A DNA stretch of 64,000 bases from Halichoerus grypus (lineage: Eukaryota; Chordata; Mammalia; Carnivora; Phocidae): NCBI RefSeq assembly GCF_964656455.1, contig NC_135716.1, positions 80,378,484-80,442,483 on the forward strand, written 5' to 3'. This document shows, piece by piece, positions 45,666 to 56,394 of this stretch. Both the position numbers and the translations under genes were made by a program. Below the pieces are notes generated by a model. The model worked only from the letters and a program-made list of their open reading frames with translations, was not told the DNA's origin and searched no databases. How positions within the stretch are numbered: the stretch's first letter is position 1; each line of letters starts with the position of its first letter.

Positions 45666-45870
45666 ATGAACACTGATTGAAAATTTACTATACGCTAGTT
45701 TTCAAGTCAGCACTTTGTGTACATTTCCCTCATTAAATCTTAAAGTCATTCTACTTTAATGCCCACTTAGAGATAAAGTAAATGAGGCTCAGGGTTGTTT
45801 AACCTGCATGAAATCAAACACAACTCTGTTGCCCAGGACCCAAGCAGCCTGACTCCAATTGCCTGCTCAG
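45666..45870 (-). repeat. MIR SINE, antisense
   Basis: AAATTTACTATACGCTAGTTTTCAAGTCAGCACTTTGTGTACATTT, TTAAATCTTAAAGTCATTC, GATAAAGTAAATGAGGCTCAGG and CAGCCTGACTCCAATTGCC match reversed MIR blocks (TTTACTATGTGCCAGGCACTG, AAACTGAGGCTCAGAG, GTCTGACTCCAAAGCC). Confidence 0.75.
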
Positions 45871-46129
45871 ATTTACCAATAAACATCTCCCATCTCAAAA
45901 CCAAAACCAAATTTCCCTGACTGGGCATACTTCTCTATCATTTCATCATCCCTACTTCACTTACAGGGACATGGCTACTCTCTGCAAGGTTTCTGGTCTA
46001 CCTACCACACAGGGCTCTAGCCTGTCCTCCCATCCTGTGACTGCCCTGCTCTCACCATCCTGGAGGTCCTTCCACATTTCCTTGCCTCCTCCCTCAGATG
46101 CCTCTTACTCTTCCCTCAGTCTGGGCTTA

Positions 46130-46857
46130 CCCCAATGCATCACCTCACTCCTCCACCTCAAGCTCATGTCTTTCTCCTGAGCTTCACACCCATATATCCG
46201 GAGCCACTGGATTCCCACAGATACTTCAAGTGACCCAGAAACTCTCAGTTTCCCCTGACCCCTTACCTCACATATGCTACTCTTAACCTCATCACCCCCA
46301 TGAGGAGCCCTAGCACCCATCTCTTCTTTCAAACCTGAACCCTGAGTTTCCCTTATCTCCTCACACCTCTGCTAATACAATCAAGTTGCTCACCTCTGGT
46401 TCCTCTCTTTCTTTTTAGTTACAGTCCCTTCCACATGTTCCTGGACAATACCTTATATACCTGCTACATCAGCCTCTGCCCTGGTCTCCTTCCCCTCACT
46501 GACCTGGGAGTGATTGAACTGAAACATGAACCTGAGAGCATTGAAAGGTGCCTACAACTCTGCTACAGCATGAGGTCCACATTCTCAGCCCGCTATATAG
46601 GATCCTTCATTTTCCGGGCTGCTGCATATGTGCACAGCTCATCACCCACTATTTTGCCCTTGGACCTCATGCTCCAGTCTTGCAGATCAACCACATTCCC
46701 GCTCCTTCACATGTTACTTACTTTGCCTAGAATGCCTTTTGACTTGCTCTCAAGCACTCAGGCACCATCTCCTCTGGGATTCTTTGGACATTTTCCATAC
46801 TTGACAATACCGTCTGTCATTTCCATCAAATGTCCCTCCTTTCTACCTTCCATGACC
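46130..46857 (+). repeat. L2 LINE 3' region, sense, long relic
   Basis: Blocks run in L2 order: GAGCTTCACACCCATATATCCG, GACCCAGAAACTCTCAG, TGGTTCCTCTCTTTC, CCTGGTCTCCTTCCCCTC, CATGCTCCAGTCTTGCAG, CATGTTACTTACTTTGCCTAGAATGCC and GGCACCATCTCCTCTGGG. L2 is an extinct mammalian LINE; its terminal reverse-transcriptase coding sequence and 3' UTR are blurred here. The 143-codon open frame at 46435-46866 lies in it and is a chance reading. Confidence 0.75.
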
Positions 46858-46990
46858 CTTTACTGAACACCAACTATAGGCCGGGCATCATGTTGAGAAC
46901 TGGGCATTCAAAGCTGCCCTCACAGACTTGGGATCTAGTGGGAGGGAAAGGAATAGACAGATAGATGTCAAGCAACAGACACCGCTGCCC
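46858..46990 (-). repeat. L2 LINE terminus, antisense, abutting a sense L2
   Basis: CCTTTACTGAACACCAACTATAGGCCGGGCATCATG is the reversed L2 end (TTTATTGAGCACCTACTATGTGCCAGGCACTG), followed by CAAAGCTGCCCTCACAGACTTGGG and GATAGATGTCAAGCAACAG. Its orientation opposes that of the L2 just upstream. Confidence 0.65.
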
Positions 46991-47101
46991 CCACACCATC
47001 AGAGCCTCCCAGACTCAGGAGGGCCTGCCATGGCTCCGCAATCCTTCAGGAGTTGGGTATGAGAATGTGGTGGGGAGGAAAAGGGAAACCTGTAATCTGT
47101 A

Positions 47102-47117
47102 TTTTTTTTTTTTTTTG
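47102..47117. repeat. Poly-T run upstream of the L1
   Basis: About 15 T residues, separated from the L1 TSD by GGCCTCCACTGCATC. It has no element attached that I can recognise. Confidence 0.85.
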
Positions 47118-47131
47118 GCCTCCACTGCATC

Positions 47132-47838
47132 TCATCCCACATAGAGATTTTTTTTTATTTTTTTATTGTTATGTTAATCCCCATACATTACATCTTTAGT
47201 TTTAGATGTAGTGTTCCATGATTCATTGTTTGTGCATAACACCCAGTGCTCCATGCAGAACGTGCCCTCTTTAATACCCATCACCAGGCTAACCCATCCT
47301 CCCACCCCCCTCCCCTCTATAACCCTCAGTTTGTTTTTCAGAGTCCATCGTCTCTCATGGTTCGTCTCCCCCTCCGATTTCCCCCCCTTCATTCTTCCCC
47401 TCCTGCTATCTTCTTCTTTTTTTTTCTTAACATATATTGCATTATTTGTTTCATAGGTACAGATCTGAGATTCAACAGTCTTGCACAATTCACAGCACTT
47501 ACCAGAGCACATACCCTCCCCAGTGTCTATCACCCAGTCACCCCATCCCTCCCACCCCAACCCCCACTCCAGCAACCCTCAGTTTGTTTCCTGAGATTAA
47601 GAATTCCTCATATCAGTGAGGTCATATGATACATGTCTTTCTCTGTTTGACTTATTTCGCTCAGCATAATACCCTCCAGTTCCATCCACGTCGTTGCAAA
47701 TGGCAAGATCTCATTCCTTTTGATGGCTGCATAATATTCCATTGTATATATATACCACATCTTCTTTATCCATTCATCTGTCGATGGACATCTTGGCTCT
47801 TTCCACAGTTTGGCTATTGTCATCCCACATAGAGATTT
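47132..47838 (-). mobile_element. Young L1 3' end, antisense, 19-bp perfect TSD
   Basis: TCATCCCACATAGAGATTT occurs at 47132-47150 and 47820-47838. The insertion (47151-47819) is the last 670 bp of a carnivore L1 reversed: T-rich tail, TTATGTTAATCCCCATACATTAC, CTTTAATACCCATCACCAGGC, C-rich 3' UTR, ATGATACATGTCTTTCTCTG, TTTTGATGGCTGCATAATATTCC and TCGATGGACATCTTGGC. The break is inside ORF2. Open frames at 47211-47629 and 47608-47871 are read-throughs. The perfect TSD marks a recent event. Confidence 0.97.
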
Positions 47839-49397
47839 GAAGGCATGAAATAAAGTCTGAGAACAACCCAACTACAATTCCCAGGGTTGTAATAGACTGC
47901 CACAAATGCAGTAATTCAAATTTTAGAATTACATAGAAATTTAATTTTCAAAATCTGTAACTTCTTTAAAAGGCTTTGTTTCAATTTGCATGACATACTT
48001 CTGAGTGTCTTTCACAGGAGCCACACAAACAACAAGGTTTGCGTTTTTTTAAAAATTCAATTTTGTCTAGAATAAATGATGATAAGAGCACACTTGACCA
48101 AAGCTGTCCACACAATTGTTCAAAGTGACTTGGACAGACCGAGCTGCATCTGGAGGAACAAGGCTCAACTCCCTCCACTTCCTGTAATTCTTGCTTGGTA
48201 CCGCCACCCCCCACACTTCAGGGATTTCACTGGTTTTATGCAAGTGGATTTAAATCCCTGCACCTCACATGACCTGGTTTTAATCTCTCTAAATGTTGAG
48301 GAAGGAGGGCAACTTGTGCAAATTGCAACCAGTCACAGAGCTGATTGTCATGGGAAAGACAGACAGAGATACATGGGCACAGGCCACCCCCTGCCCAGTA
48401 GAAAGGAAAGATCAGGAAACACACCCAGAAAAGCTGAAATGCTACCCTAACAGAAATCTCAAGTGATCAATACAAGGATGAGGCTTTTGGGGTTTCTGTT
48501 GTGCTTTATTTCTAGGATTCCATGCTCTAAAGAGGGGCTGGGGGAGCCTCCTGGGACAGACAGGTGGGGAGTGTGCATGCTCTTACTGCCTTTGTTTCCC
48601 CTAACTTCCTCTTCCGATATTAATTGGAACTGATCCCTTTTGAAACCTAAAGTCCCCGAAGGAAATGTGATCATTAAGCCCCTAACGTGTCCCTGTCAGT
48701 TGTTCTCATCTGTAAGGAAATAGGCAGCTGGAGCGCCATCCTGATACAAGTTTGAAAATTGTTTCTGCATAGACATGTCAAGGTGATGTTCACTGCCCCT
48801 GCCACTCCCATGCCTGCGCTCAGCCTCAGAGGCCAGGACAGTGAATGCCATCCCCCAGGAGTGTTTAAGGGCAGGGTGAGACAGCCAGCAAACATCCCTG
48901 ACCCCCTCCTCAAGCCCACTAGGTGGGGGCACACGGGGACACCAGGAAGGTCCTATCTGGGTGAAAGGTCGGGAGCAGACCCCTCCAGGGAGGTATGGGA
49001 ACCAACAAGCTGGGTTCTTCTCCTCATCAAGCCCAGCAGGTGCCTGAAAAACCTCCAAAGAAGGAAAAGAGTTTTTCAGCCCACTATCCTTTACGGAAGG
49101 ACCTTGAGTCCTAAAACCTACCTCCCATATTCAAAAAAACCCTCTACTCTGGCTGCATGTGAAGATCTATTTCACATGCTATTTGTGCAACAGATTCCAA
49201 AGGGATGTGATAAGTCACAGGCCTGCCCTTTCTCAGAGATGATACAGGAGACAGGGAAGAAGGAGAATGGAAGCCTCCAACAACCCAGGACAGGTGACCC
49301 AGGAGGTGTTCATGGGAAAATGTCTTGTTGGAATGAGCACAGCGTTAGACCTGGAGGGCCTGGTGTCGTCTTTGCTACTCACATGACCTTTGTAAAT
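47839..49397. other. Unique sequence, holds the longest open frame
   Basis: A 222-codon open frame runs from 48759 to 49427 on the plus strand, overlapped by antisense frames at 48674-49058. It has no signal peptide, transmembrane segment or domain I recognise, no upstream promoter or exon structure, and its last codons fall in a MIR. The local GC content makes stop codons rare. I regard it as non-coding. Confidence 0.4.
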
Positions 49398-49650
49398 GAC
49401 AGTGAGAGTAGTAGTGGCACCGCCTGAGGGCTCACTGTGTTCCAGGAGCTGTGCTCACTGCTCTGCACATTGTCTCATTTATTTCTCCTAGGTCACCTGT
49501 GGTAAGAGCGTTACTGTAATACCCATTTCCCAGATGAGTAAACTGAAGTTTCCAAAGACCAAATGACCTGACCAGCCCAGAAAATAAGAGCTGGGCCAGT
49601 TTCCAACCCAGGTCTGTGATTCTATATCCTGCACTTTTCTTTGAATCTGG
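49398..49650 (-). repeat. MIR SINE, antisense, nearly full length
   Basis: CACTGTGTTCCAGGAGCTGTGCTCAC, CATTGTCTCATTTATTTCTCC, CATTTCCCAGATGAGTAAACTGAAG, AAATGACCTGACCAG and CAACCCAGGTCTGTGATTC run in reversed MIR order (GTGCCAGGCACTGTGCTAAG, CATTTTACAGATGAGGAAACTGAG, GTGACTTGCCC, CGAACCCAGGTCTGTCTGACTC). Confidence 0.85.
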
Positions 49651-49745
49651 CTTTTAATCTGTAAAAAAAGATGAAAACTGCCTACATTATAGAATTATTA
49701 TACGGATTAAGCAAATAATATATGTGTCAATACTCTATAAAAGTG
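49651..49745 (+). repeat. MIR fragment, sense, adjoining the antisense MIR
   Basis: TTTAATCTGTAAAAAAAGATG, CTGCCTACATTATAGAATTATTATACGGATTAAGC match the MIR core and the ACCTCATAGGGTTGTTGTGAGGATTAAATG block. It is head-to-tail opposed to the MIR before it. Confidence 0.65.
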
Positions 49746-50609
49746 AAAATTGTATTTCTGGAACACTGTTGTTATGACTTTGAATCAATAAGGATGCAAA
49801 ATGTTCTGGTTTGGAACAAACAAAAAACAGGGAGGACTCAACCTTAAGACAGCAACCATCTTTTTGCTTGCTTAAAAGCCTCCTCTCTTTGGGGCTTCAC
49901 CCAATTTGCCCTTGGCCACATGTACCCTATTCAGGATTTTAAAACTCTCAAAAACCAAGGTTTGTTCATTAAATTTCTAATACAAAGTATCACTTACCTG
50001 GACTCTAAAATCCACTGCTCATGGAAATTATGGAGAATTGCTGTTATTCATTCTTCCCTAAATTGCTGCGCGTCTCTCAGAAACTAGGAGCTCACCTTCT
50101 TACAGATTTCCTATTTGCTCTACTGCTCTGTGTTAAGAATTTAGAAATTCTATAATTTTATTCTCATTTTAGTTCTAGACTTTCTTCATGGAGTTTAATT
50201 CAGAACTTGAGCAAATGTAATTTCTCTTTCAATAGGTGTATTTTAAAAATGCAGCAAACAGAATCTAATATAATAAATTACTTTTACCATGAGGTACACA
50301 GCAGTAAGATAGCCAGTCATACCCTGCATACAAAAATATCCTGAACTGTACCAGCCTAGTGATTCATGCCATGCCACCCACCACCAGTGCACACGTGCAT
50401 ACTATTTCCACTGAAAGAAAATGCATTTTCCAGTCCTAGAGTATGGAATGATACACCAAAAATTACATCCCTACTGATTCAAGAGAAAATGATGGCTTTT
50501 ATCCTTTGCTCATTCTGAGAAATGCATTTTATTCTTTACCAAAGTCTTAACTCAGTTATGTGTATTTCTTTACTTCTTCCTTTGTTTCTGCCCATCAAGA
50601 AATGTTCCT
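49746..50609. other. Unique sequence, nothing recognised
   Basis: No repeat or gene identified in about 860 bases. Confidence 0.5.
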
Positions 50610-50849
50610 AAAACCTGGAAGGGAGAGGGCGCCTGGGTGGCTCAGTTGGTTAAGCGACTGCCTTCGGCTCAGGTCATGATCCTGGAGTCCCTGGATCGAG
50701 TCCCGCATCGGGCTCCCTGCTCGGCAGGGAGCCTGCTTCTCCCTATGACCCTCACCCCTCTCATGTGCTCTCTCTCTCTCTCTCATTCTCTCTGTCTCAA
50801 ATAAATAAATAAAATCTTTAAAAAAAAAAAAAAAAACCTGGAAGGGAGA
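50610..50849 (+). mobile_element. Can-SINE (young GACTGCC type), 17-bp perfect TSD
   Basis: AAAACCTGGAAGGGAGA is repeated at 50610-50626 and 50833-50849. The body has GGGCGCCTGGGTGGCTCAG, TTGGTTAAGCGACTGCC, CATGATCCTGGAGTCCCTGG, GATCGAGTCCCGC, (CT)n, and AATAAATAAAATCTTTA-An. Almost consensus, hence recent. Confidence 0.97.
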
Positions 50850-50884
50850 AGCACACTGGCCCTACAGCGAGGGACCTGCATTCC

Positions 50885-51000
50885 CACGTAACTCTGCTTT
50901 GCACCCATTGCGTGGCCTTGGCAACTGGGGGTGCTCTCTGGGCCTTGGTTCTCTTATCTAAGAATGAGGAGGTTAGAGGAGAAGATTCTTTCAGCTTTAT
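50885..51000 (+). repeat. MIR-like fragment, sense
   Basis: CATTGCGTGGCCTTGGCAACTGG, GGGCCTTGGTTCTCTTATCTAAGAATGAGGAGG resembles the MIR blocks GTGTGACCTTGGGCAAGTC and GGCCTCAGTTTCCTCATCTGTAAAATGGGG. Short and diverged. Confidence 0.5.
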
Positions 51001-52144
51001 TCCAGTTCAAAATATCAGTGACTACCCAGAGCCACATAAAATACTATCGCGGCTCCTCCAGAGCTAACTTTTCTGTCTCCACAGCACTCTGGCCTTGCAG
51101 GATTAAGAACAGAACCGCTTGACGTGGCAGTGCTGGACATTCCACCGGGTGCCCAGTTGGACATTGAAGGATCCCAGAGCCATAAGAAATCCAGCTGACA
51201 TTTCCCAGGGAGATAAGTGAAAGGGAAAGCTTCTTGGAGCCTTCCAAATACGGCAGACACATTTTCACCACACTCTAGAATGTTCCTATCACTCAAAAGA
51301 TAAAAACATGAAAATCTTGAAAAGTCTAAATTCCTGCTTAACGTTATCAAGATGAATAACATAAATACAAAGAGGTAGTTTAGCAACTTCGGAAAAGATG
51401 TTGCTGTTTCTTAAACCTAAGTGGTTTCTGACGTTTTCTTTTAGGTTGCTGACTGCTGGGACGATGTAGCAATTCTCTATCTTCAAAAGGCACATTTGAT
51501 AGCAATTAGCCTATGATTAAACAGTCCCCTGATCATAGTCACTGGGCTTCCATTAGAATGAAAAGCACTGTGTTAATCAATAGGTGTCTAATTATCAAAG
51601 TTTTGAAATGAAAACCGTTCTTCGTAACTCTATAACCCAACTCCCACTACTACCGAAAGCTTACAACCAAAGAGGATGTTAAACATTTGTCAAGCATCTA
51701 TAGGCAGGAAAGAATGGACTTTCTTTAGAGTAGTTTGCTGTGAAAGAAGAATGACTGGATTTTATGTCTCAATAATCTATATTGCAGCATCTAAATAAAC
51801 TCTTGATTACAGGGGCTGAAACCATTTGTCACTTGTGAGATATTAATACAATATCTTTAAAGGATGGTCCATATGACAAAAGTATTTCTCTGGACTTGGA
51901 TTTTGCATACAGAATCATTGTAGGAACACTTAACATTGTATTCTTAACAATCTGGCTGTTGACCCATGAAATGCGTTCCAGATCTATGTGCTGATGGACC
52001 ATCTACTGGTGAGACACAGCACAAAGAGGGACTTGGGGACAAAAAAAACTATAAGAGTTCCTGATTCTCGAAATTTCCATCTTGAACCACAAAATTCAGG
52101 GGTCTTTAGAAGTCCTACAAACTGCCAGGAGAAATTACTACAAT
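51001..52144. other. Unique sequence, nothing recognised
   Basis: No repeat or gene recognised. Frames at 51015-51495 (minus) carry no domain. Confidence 0.45.
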
Positions 52145-52175
<31 letters not shown>

Positions 52176-52187
52176 ATCATCATCACC
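52145..52187. repeat. (CAT)n trinucleotide repeat
   Basis: Ten perfect CAT units, a CAA-TCA slip and three more. It creates a ten-histidine run in the plus-strand frame at 51988-52263, which is not evidence for a gene. Confidence 0.95.
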
Positions 52188-52189
52188 TC

Positions 52190-52400
52190 TAAGGCTAACA
52201 TATTTATTAAATATTTATGGGCCAAATCCGATGCTAAGTGTTTTATATGTATTTGCTCATTGAATCCCTATGAAAAATCTGTGAGGCAAGTTCTTTGATT
52301 ACTCCTTGTTTAAAGATAGGGAAACTGAGTCTCAGATATGAAGACACTGCCCAAGTTTACAAACCTGAGATTTTAATTGCTCTGCTCTCTACATGCTGCC
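52190..52400 (-). repeat. MIR SINE, antisense
   Basis: ATATTTATGGGCCAAATCCGATGCTAAGTG, TTGCTCATTGAATCCCTATG, AAAGATAGGGAAACTGAGTCTCAG, CACTGCCCAAGTTTACAAACC follow the reversed MIR. Near full length. Confidence 0.85.
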
Positions 52401-53360
52401 CAGTACCTTTTCGGCAGGGTCAAGTCCAGGGAGCACAATTTCCAAGGGATCAGAGGATGTGCTTTATGCTTGAAGGAGACATGCCTTTTTTGACTGCAGG
52501 TGACAGAATCACAACTCAAACCAGCATAAACAACAAAGATGACTAATGGGCTCCCACTGGCGCTCAAAGATAGCTCCAAGCTGCCACGGTCCTTATAGTT
52601 AGCAATGTTATTGAAAAGAAAGGGCCTCTTCTCCAATGGCTTGAGACTGAGTCAGACATGTATGGGTCACTCTTAGGCCTTATGCCTATCCTGAACTAAA
52701 TATTGTGATGAGGTAGATGGCTGTGGTGATGAGAAAGGTCTGAGGTTATGATCTCCCCAAACTGAAGGTGTCTCCATAAAGACTAAGGTGGGGGAAGCTT
52801 GGCTTCCCATGGGAAGTTGGAGGGCTTTTATCCAAAGGTAGGGCAGAAAGAATGCACAGAAAAATAGCAAATATTCATCATCATAGACTCAATGGCAGGA
52901 AGGCCAACATTGTAAAAATTCCTGAGAATCCCTAGGAGTCTAGAACTTTTAACAAAATACCATGCTTCTTTTTTTTATTTTTATTTATACCATACTTCTC
53001 AGTTTCTGACATGGATATAATCATGAAATTAATATTATCTTAAAGAATGATCAGCCCACACAATTGACTCCTACTCTAAGTGGAAGTATTTTAGAATCAA
53101 TAAAATGCACCAATAAATGCTTTCTATGCAATGTTGATTCTCAGTAAACACTAGTGTCTGGCATATATTGAATAAATAAGATCTACATCTTAGTCCATTC
53201 ACTGGATCATAAATTCTTACTAATTTTTCATATCAGTGAGTATATATTTATAAGCTAGAGATAATATGATTACAAAGTTCAATTACATCAATATTTAACT
53301 TTTATGTCCTTCAAAATGATAGTATACTGCCCCATTCCCACACAAGACTCAGAACTTTAT
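52401..53360. other. Unique sequence, nothing recognised
   Basis: No repeat or gene recognised in about 950 bases, apart from a T-rich patch near 52969-52986. Confidence 0.5.
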
Positions 53361-53680
53361 TTTACAATTTAGTTCTGCAACATTTATTGCATGCCCATTA
53401 TGTGTAAGTGGCAGGTGTTAGGGATTAAAACTAAATAAACACGGTCCCTATTCCTGTTAGCAGGAAAGACAAGTATAGTAACACATATTTTGTTATAAAT
53501 GCTATGATGAAGGTAAACAAGTATACTCTGGAACTCAAATGGGGGTCCCTTAACTCAGTCTTGAAAGATGACAAAATTTTAGGCAAAAAATAAAGAATTG
53601 GGATATGTTTCAAGCAGAGGGAACATCAAGAACAAATGTATGAAATCATGTGACAGCATGATGTGTTCAGTGTAAGGCAG

Positions 53681-54237
53681 CACTGTCCAACAAAAATCTC
53701 ATGTAAACCACAAATACAAGCCACAGATGTAATTTTAAGTTTTAGAGTAGCCACACTAAAAGAATAAGAAGAAACAGGTGAAATCAACTTTAAATTTTAT
53801 TTAACCTCATATATCCACACTATTAGCATTTCAACACATAACCAATATAAAAATTACTAATGAGGCAGTTCACATTCTTTTTTTTACTTTTTTATTTATT
53901 TATTTTTTATTATGTTAATCACCATACATTACATCATTAGTTTTTGATGTAGTGTTCCATGATTAATTGTTTGCGTATAACACCCAGTGCTCCATTCAGT
54001 ACGTGCCCTCTTTAATACCCATCACCAGGCTAACCCATCCCCCCACCCCCCTCCCCTCTAGAACCCTCAGTTTGTTTCTCAGAGTCCATAGTCTTAGTCT
54101 TTTTTTTTTTTTTTTAAGAACAAGTGTTTAAAACCCAGTGTGCATTTTACATATATAGCACATCTCAGTTTGGACTGACGATGTTTCAGAGACGTGGTAG
54201 CCACCTGTGGTTGGTGGCTACCTTAGGGGATATCACA
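53681..54237 (+). mobile_element. hAT-type (MER3/MER33-like) DNA transposon relic inside L2
   Basis: CACTGTCCAACAAAAATCTC, GCCACAGATGTAATTTTAAG, TAGCCACACTAAAAGAATAAG, ACAGGTGAAATCAAC, ATTTAACCTCATATATCC, CATTTCAACACATAACC, then after an L1 insertion CCAGTGTGCATTTTAC, AGCACATCTCAGTTTGGACTG and GGTTGGTGGCTACC. This matches a mammalian non-autonomous hAT-Charlie element whose ends read CACTGTCCAA ... TGGCTACCGTATTGGACAG. The exact family name is uncertain. Confidence 0.75.
53879..54115 (-). mobile_element. L1 3' end, antisense, inside the hAT relic
   Basis: TTTTTATTATGTTAATCACC, ATACATTACATCATTAG, TTTTTGATGTAGTGTTCC, CGTATAACACCCAGTGCTCC, CTTTAATACCCATCACCAGGC, C-rich 3' UTR and TTTGTTTCTCAGAGTCCATAG are the reverse of a carnivore L1 3' UTR, about 210 bp. 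T-rich sequence lies at both borders and hides any TSD. Confidence 0.9.
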
Positions 54238-54660
54238 GCTCAAGGGTAACAAGTTGGAGGTAGAGTGTGTCAAAATGTGGCTCGAGAAGCAAACAGAGGC
54301 AGTCACACACAGTCTTGTGAATACTTCATTGTATGAGTCATGGGAAGCCAATGAAGGATGAGTCACCTTGGAAACTGCATGAAGGACAGTTTCAAAGGGA
54401 ACAAAACTAGGAGTTGGATAGTTATAGGATCAAGCTAGAATTGAAGAAGTTTGAAATTAAACTCAATGGAATGGAGATGGAGCTGGGAAGACACAGAACT
54501 ATTGAGGACAAAATGTCTGTAGGAGTTTGGTGAATTCAATGTGGAAAAGGAGGCATAACAGAAGAATAAGTTGAGAATGTCTTCCCAGTTTCTGATGGAC
54601 ATAATGAGAGAACCATTGGAATTGAAAGACATGGGTGGGAGGAAGACCAGAGCAGGTCGG

Positions 54661-56289
54661 TTATTCTCTATTACATCCCATACAGCAGCCTGAGTGTGTA
54701 TTTACTCTAGGGTGAGTCTCCACCCTAACTCAGAGCTTATCAAGAAAAGAGGAGCAGGCATGAACATGCCGGGTTATTTGCACAGGTAACCCCATGAAGG
54801 TATCTGGGGAAGCAGAATCCTTCACAAATGTAAAATTCAGTATTGAGCACAAAAGGGTAAAAACAAGATATTGAGCCTGGTTGGAGGTATTGACACATAT
54901 TCTCCTTAATGAAATAGGAAGAATTGTAATCATCGTAATGCAGCAAGGCATCTAACATGGAAACACAGGCAAACCCCTATCAAAAGAATGGTAGACACTG
55001 AGAATCTTCTAGTTGGTCAGCTGTTTTTGAAGGGCAGGCATTAGCAATCCATTTCCAGGTCTGCGATGCAAGAAAACACCCACCTAAGCAGGAGTATCAA
55101 AGAAAGCCATCGTCCCATGACTCAGAACTGTGGGACTTTCCATCATCATCACAAGGTATGTTTAATGGAATAAACAAAAGCTTCAGGGGATATAACAGCC
55201 AGGACCAACAGATCACAGCAGTGCCTACAGGGAACTGCATCCAGCTATGCACAGGCATGGCAATTGTAACCTTCAAGGGAGAATTCCCTAGCTGGAAGAG
55301 AAAGTGGCTTGTATTAGGAATCTAAGGGACTCTAAACATTGAGTCACTGATTGGTTCCCTGTGGAAACATATATTTTGGATAGAGGGGAACTTGGAAAAT
55401 TCTCAGTAGGGACAGGATGGTATTCTTCTTTATTCTTTTGCCTGAAAATCCAACTCTTCAGAGGGACAATAAATACTTGGTTTTGAGAACTCAGTGAACA
55501 TCAGTGTATGTTTGAAGTTAATGCTAAACTAATAGTTTAAAGGGCATGTGGTTAGGTGAGGACTCGTGATGAACCTTGAGAATAGGGAGGTAAAGTGTGA
55601 GTCCCTCTCCCCATCCTTAGATGCTGAAAGTGAGTAGGAGACCCAAAGGAAAGTCCTAATCTGGGGAAAGCCACCACCTCATGGACACATGAGCACTGCA
55701 GGTAGACGTGGGCACATACTTTTGTGTATAAAGGAATATTGGGGCCTTGGCTTTTCCGGGGGAGTTACAAATAACTCACTACCCTAGCTTTTATTTTAAG
55801 AAGCTGACTTAATTCATTAAAATGGGGAAAAGAGGAATATTGAAAGAATTCCCTAGAATAACTTTTTCAACTTAAAAAGACGTAAATAATGTCCTAGCAT
55901 GGGAAGAATTTCAATACGATGTCATCTTCATCATGAAGGGCTCCACAGCAGTAAAATGTATTTATTACTTTCAGAATCAAGAATCATTGCCATTTGCTCC
56001 TTTATGAAAATATGCAGTGTTACTAAGGATACCATGACTCCACGTGCCTTTGTGCATGTATGGATACAAATCACAGAACACAATGAACCAGCCAACCCAG
56101 TTTTTTCCCCTTTCTATGTCTTCCCAGAGACATTTACCTATTGCTGACCTTATAAAAGATAAAAATAGCTATGTAGCTTCATTTTTCCAAAACTCTGTTT
56201 GAAGAAATCCATGAGTAAAGATCTAGAGCAGCTAATGTCAACTTTTCAGACTCTGAAGCATATTAAGATTATTTTAAGTAAATTTTTTA
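54661..56289. other. Unique sequence, 1.6 kb, nothing recognised
   Basis: No repeat or gene recognised. The longest frames (55899-56147 and 54730-54958 minus) are without motifs. Confidence 0.45.
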
Positions 56290-56345
56290 CTTAAATTATT
56301 ATTTATTATTTATTATTATTTATTAAATTATTATTTACTTAAGTT
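56272..56345. repeat. AT-rich (TTA/TTTA)n with inverted repeat
   Basis: TTTAAGTAAA and TTTACTTAAA near 56275-56298 form a short hairpin, followed by ATTATTTATTATTTATTATT repeats and another TTACTTAAG at the end. Confidence 0.85.
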
Positions 56346-56394
56346 ATTTTCAAATCTGGCATCTTCAAAAAGCAACTTCCAATTCTTTCCTCAA

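Larger units (their letters stand above)
53361..54660 (-). repeat. L2 LINE, antisense, interrupted by a DNA transposon
   Basis: Left part (53361-53680): GCAACATTTATTGCATGCCC, GGGATTAAAACTAAATAAACACGG, TTATAAATGCTATGATGAAGG, GTCTTGAAAGATGAC, GTTTCAAGCAGAGGGAAC, ATGATGTGTTCAGTG. Right part (54238-54660): GTCATGGGAAGCCAATGAAGG, GGACAGTTTCAAAGGG, GAATGGAGATGGAGC. Together these follow the reversed L2 3' region, with the gap filled by a hAT-like element. It is the longest L2 relic of the window. Confidence 0.8.

Noticed and set aside
45177..45680. 167-codon plus and 153-codon minus frames
   Set aside because: Same bases read both ways, no domain, no conserved-looking features.
52145..52187. Ten-histidine run in an open frame
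   Set aside because: It is a CAT microsatellite.
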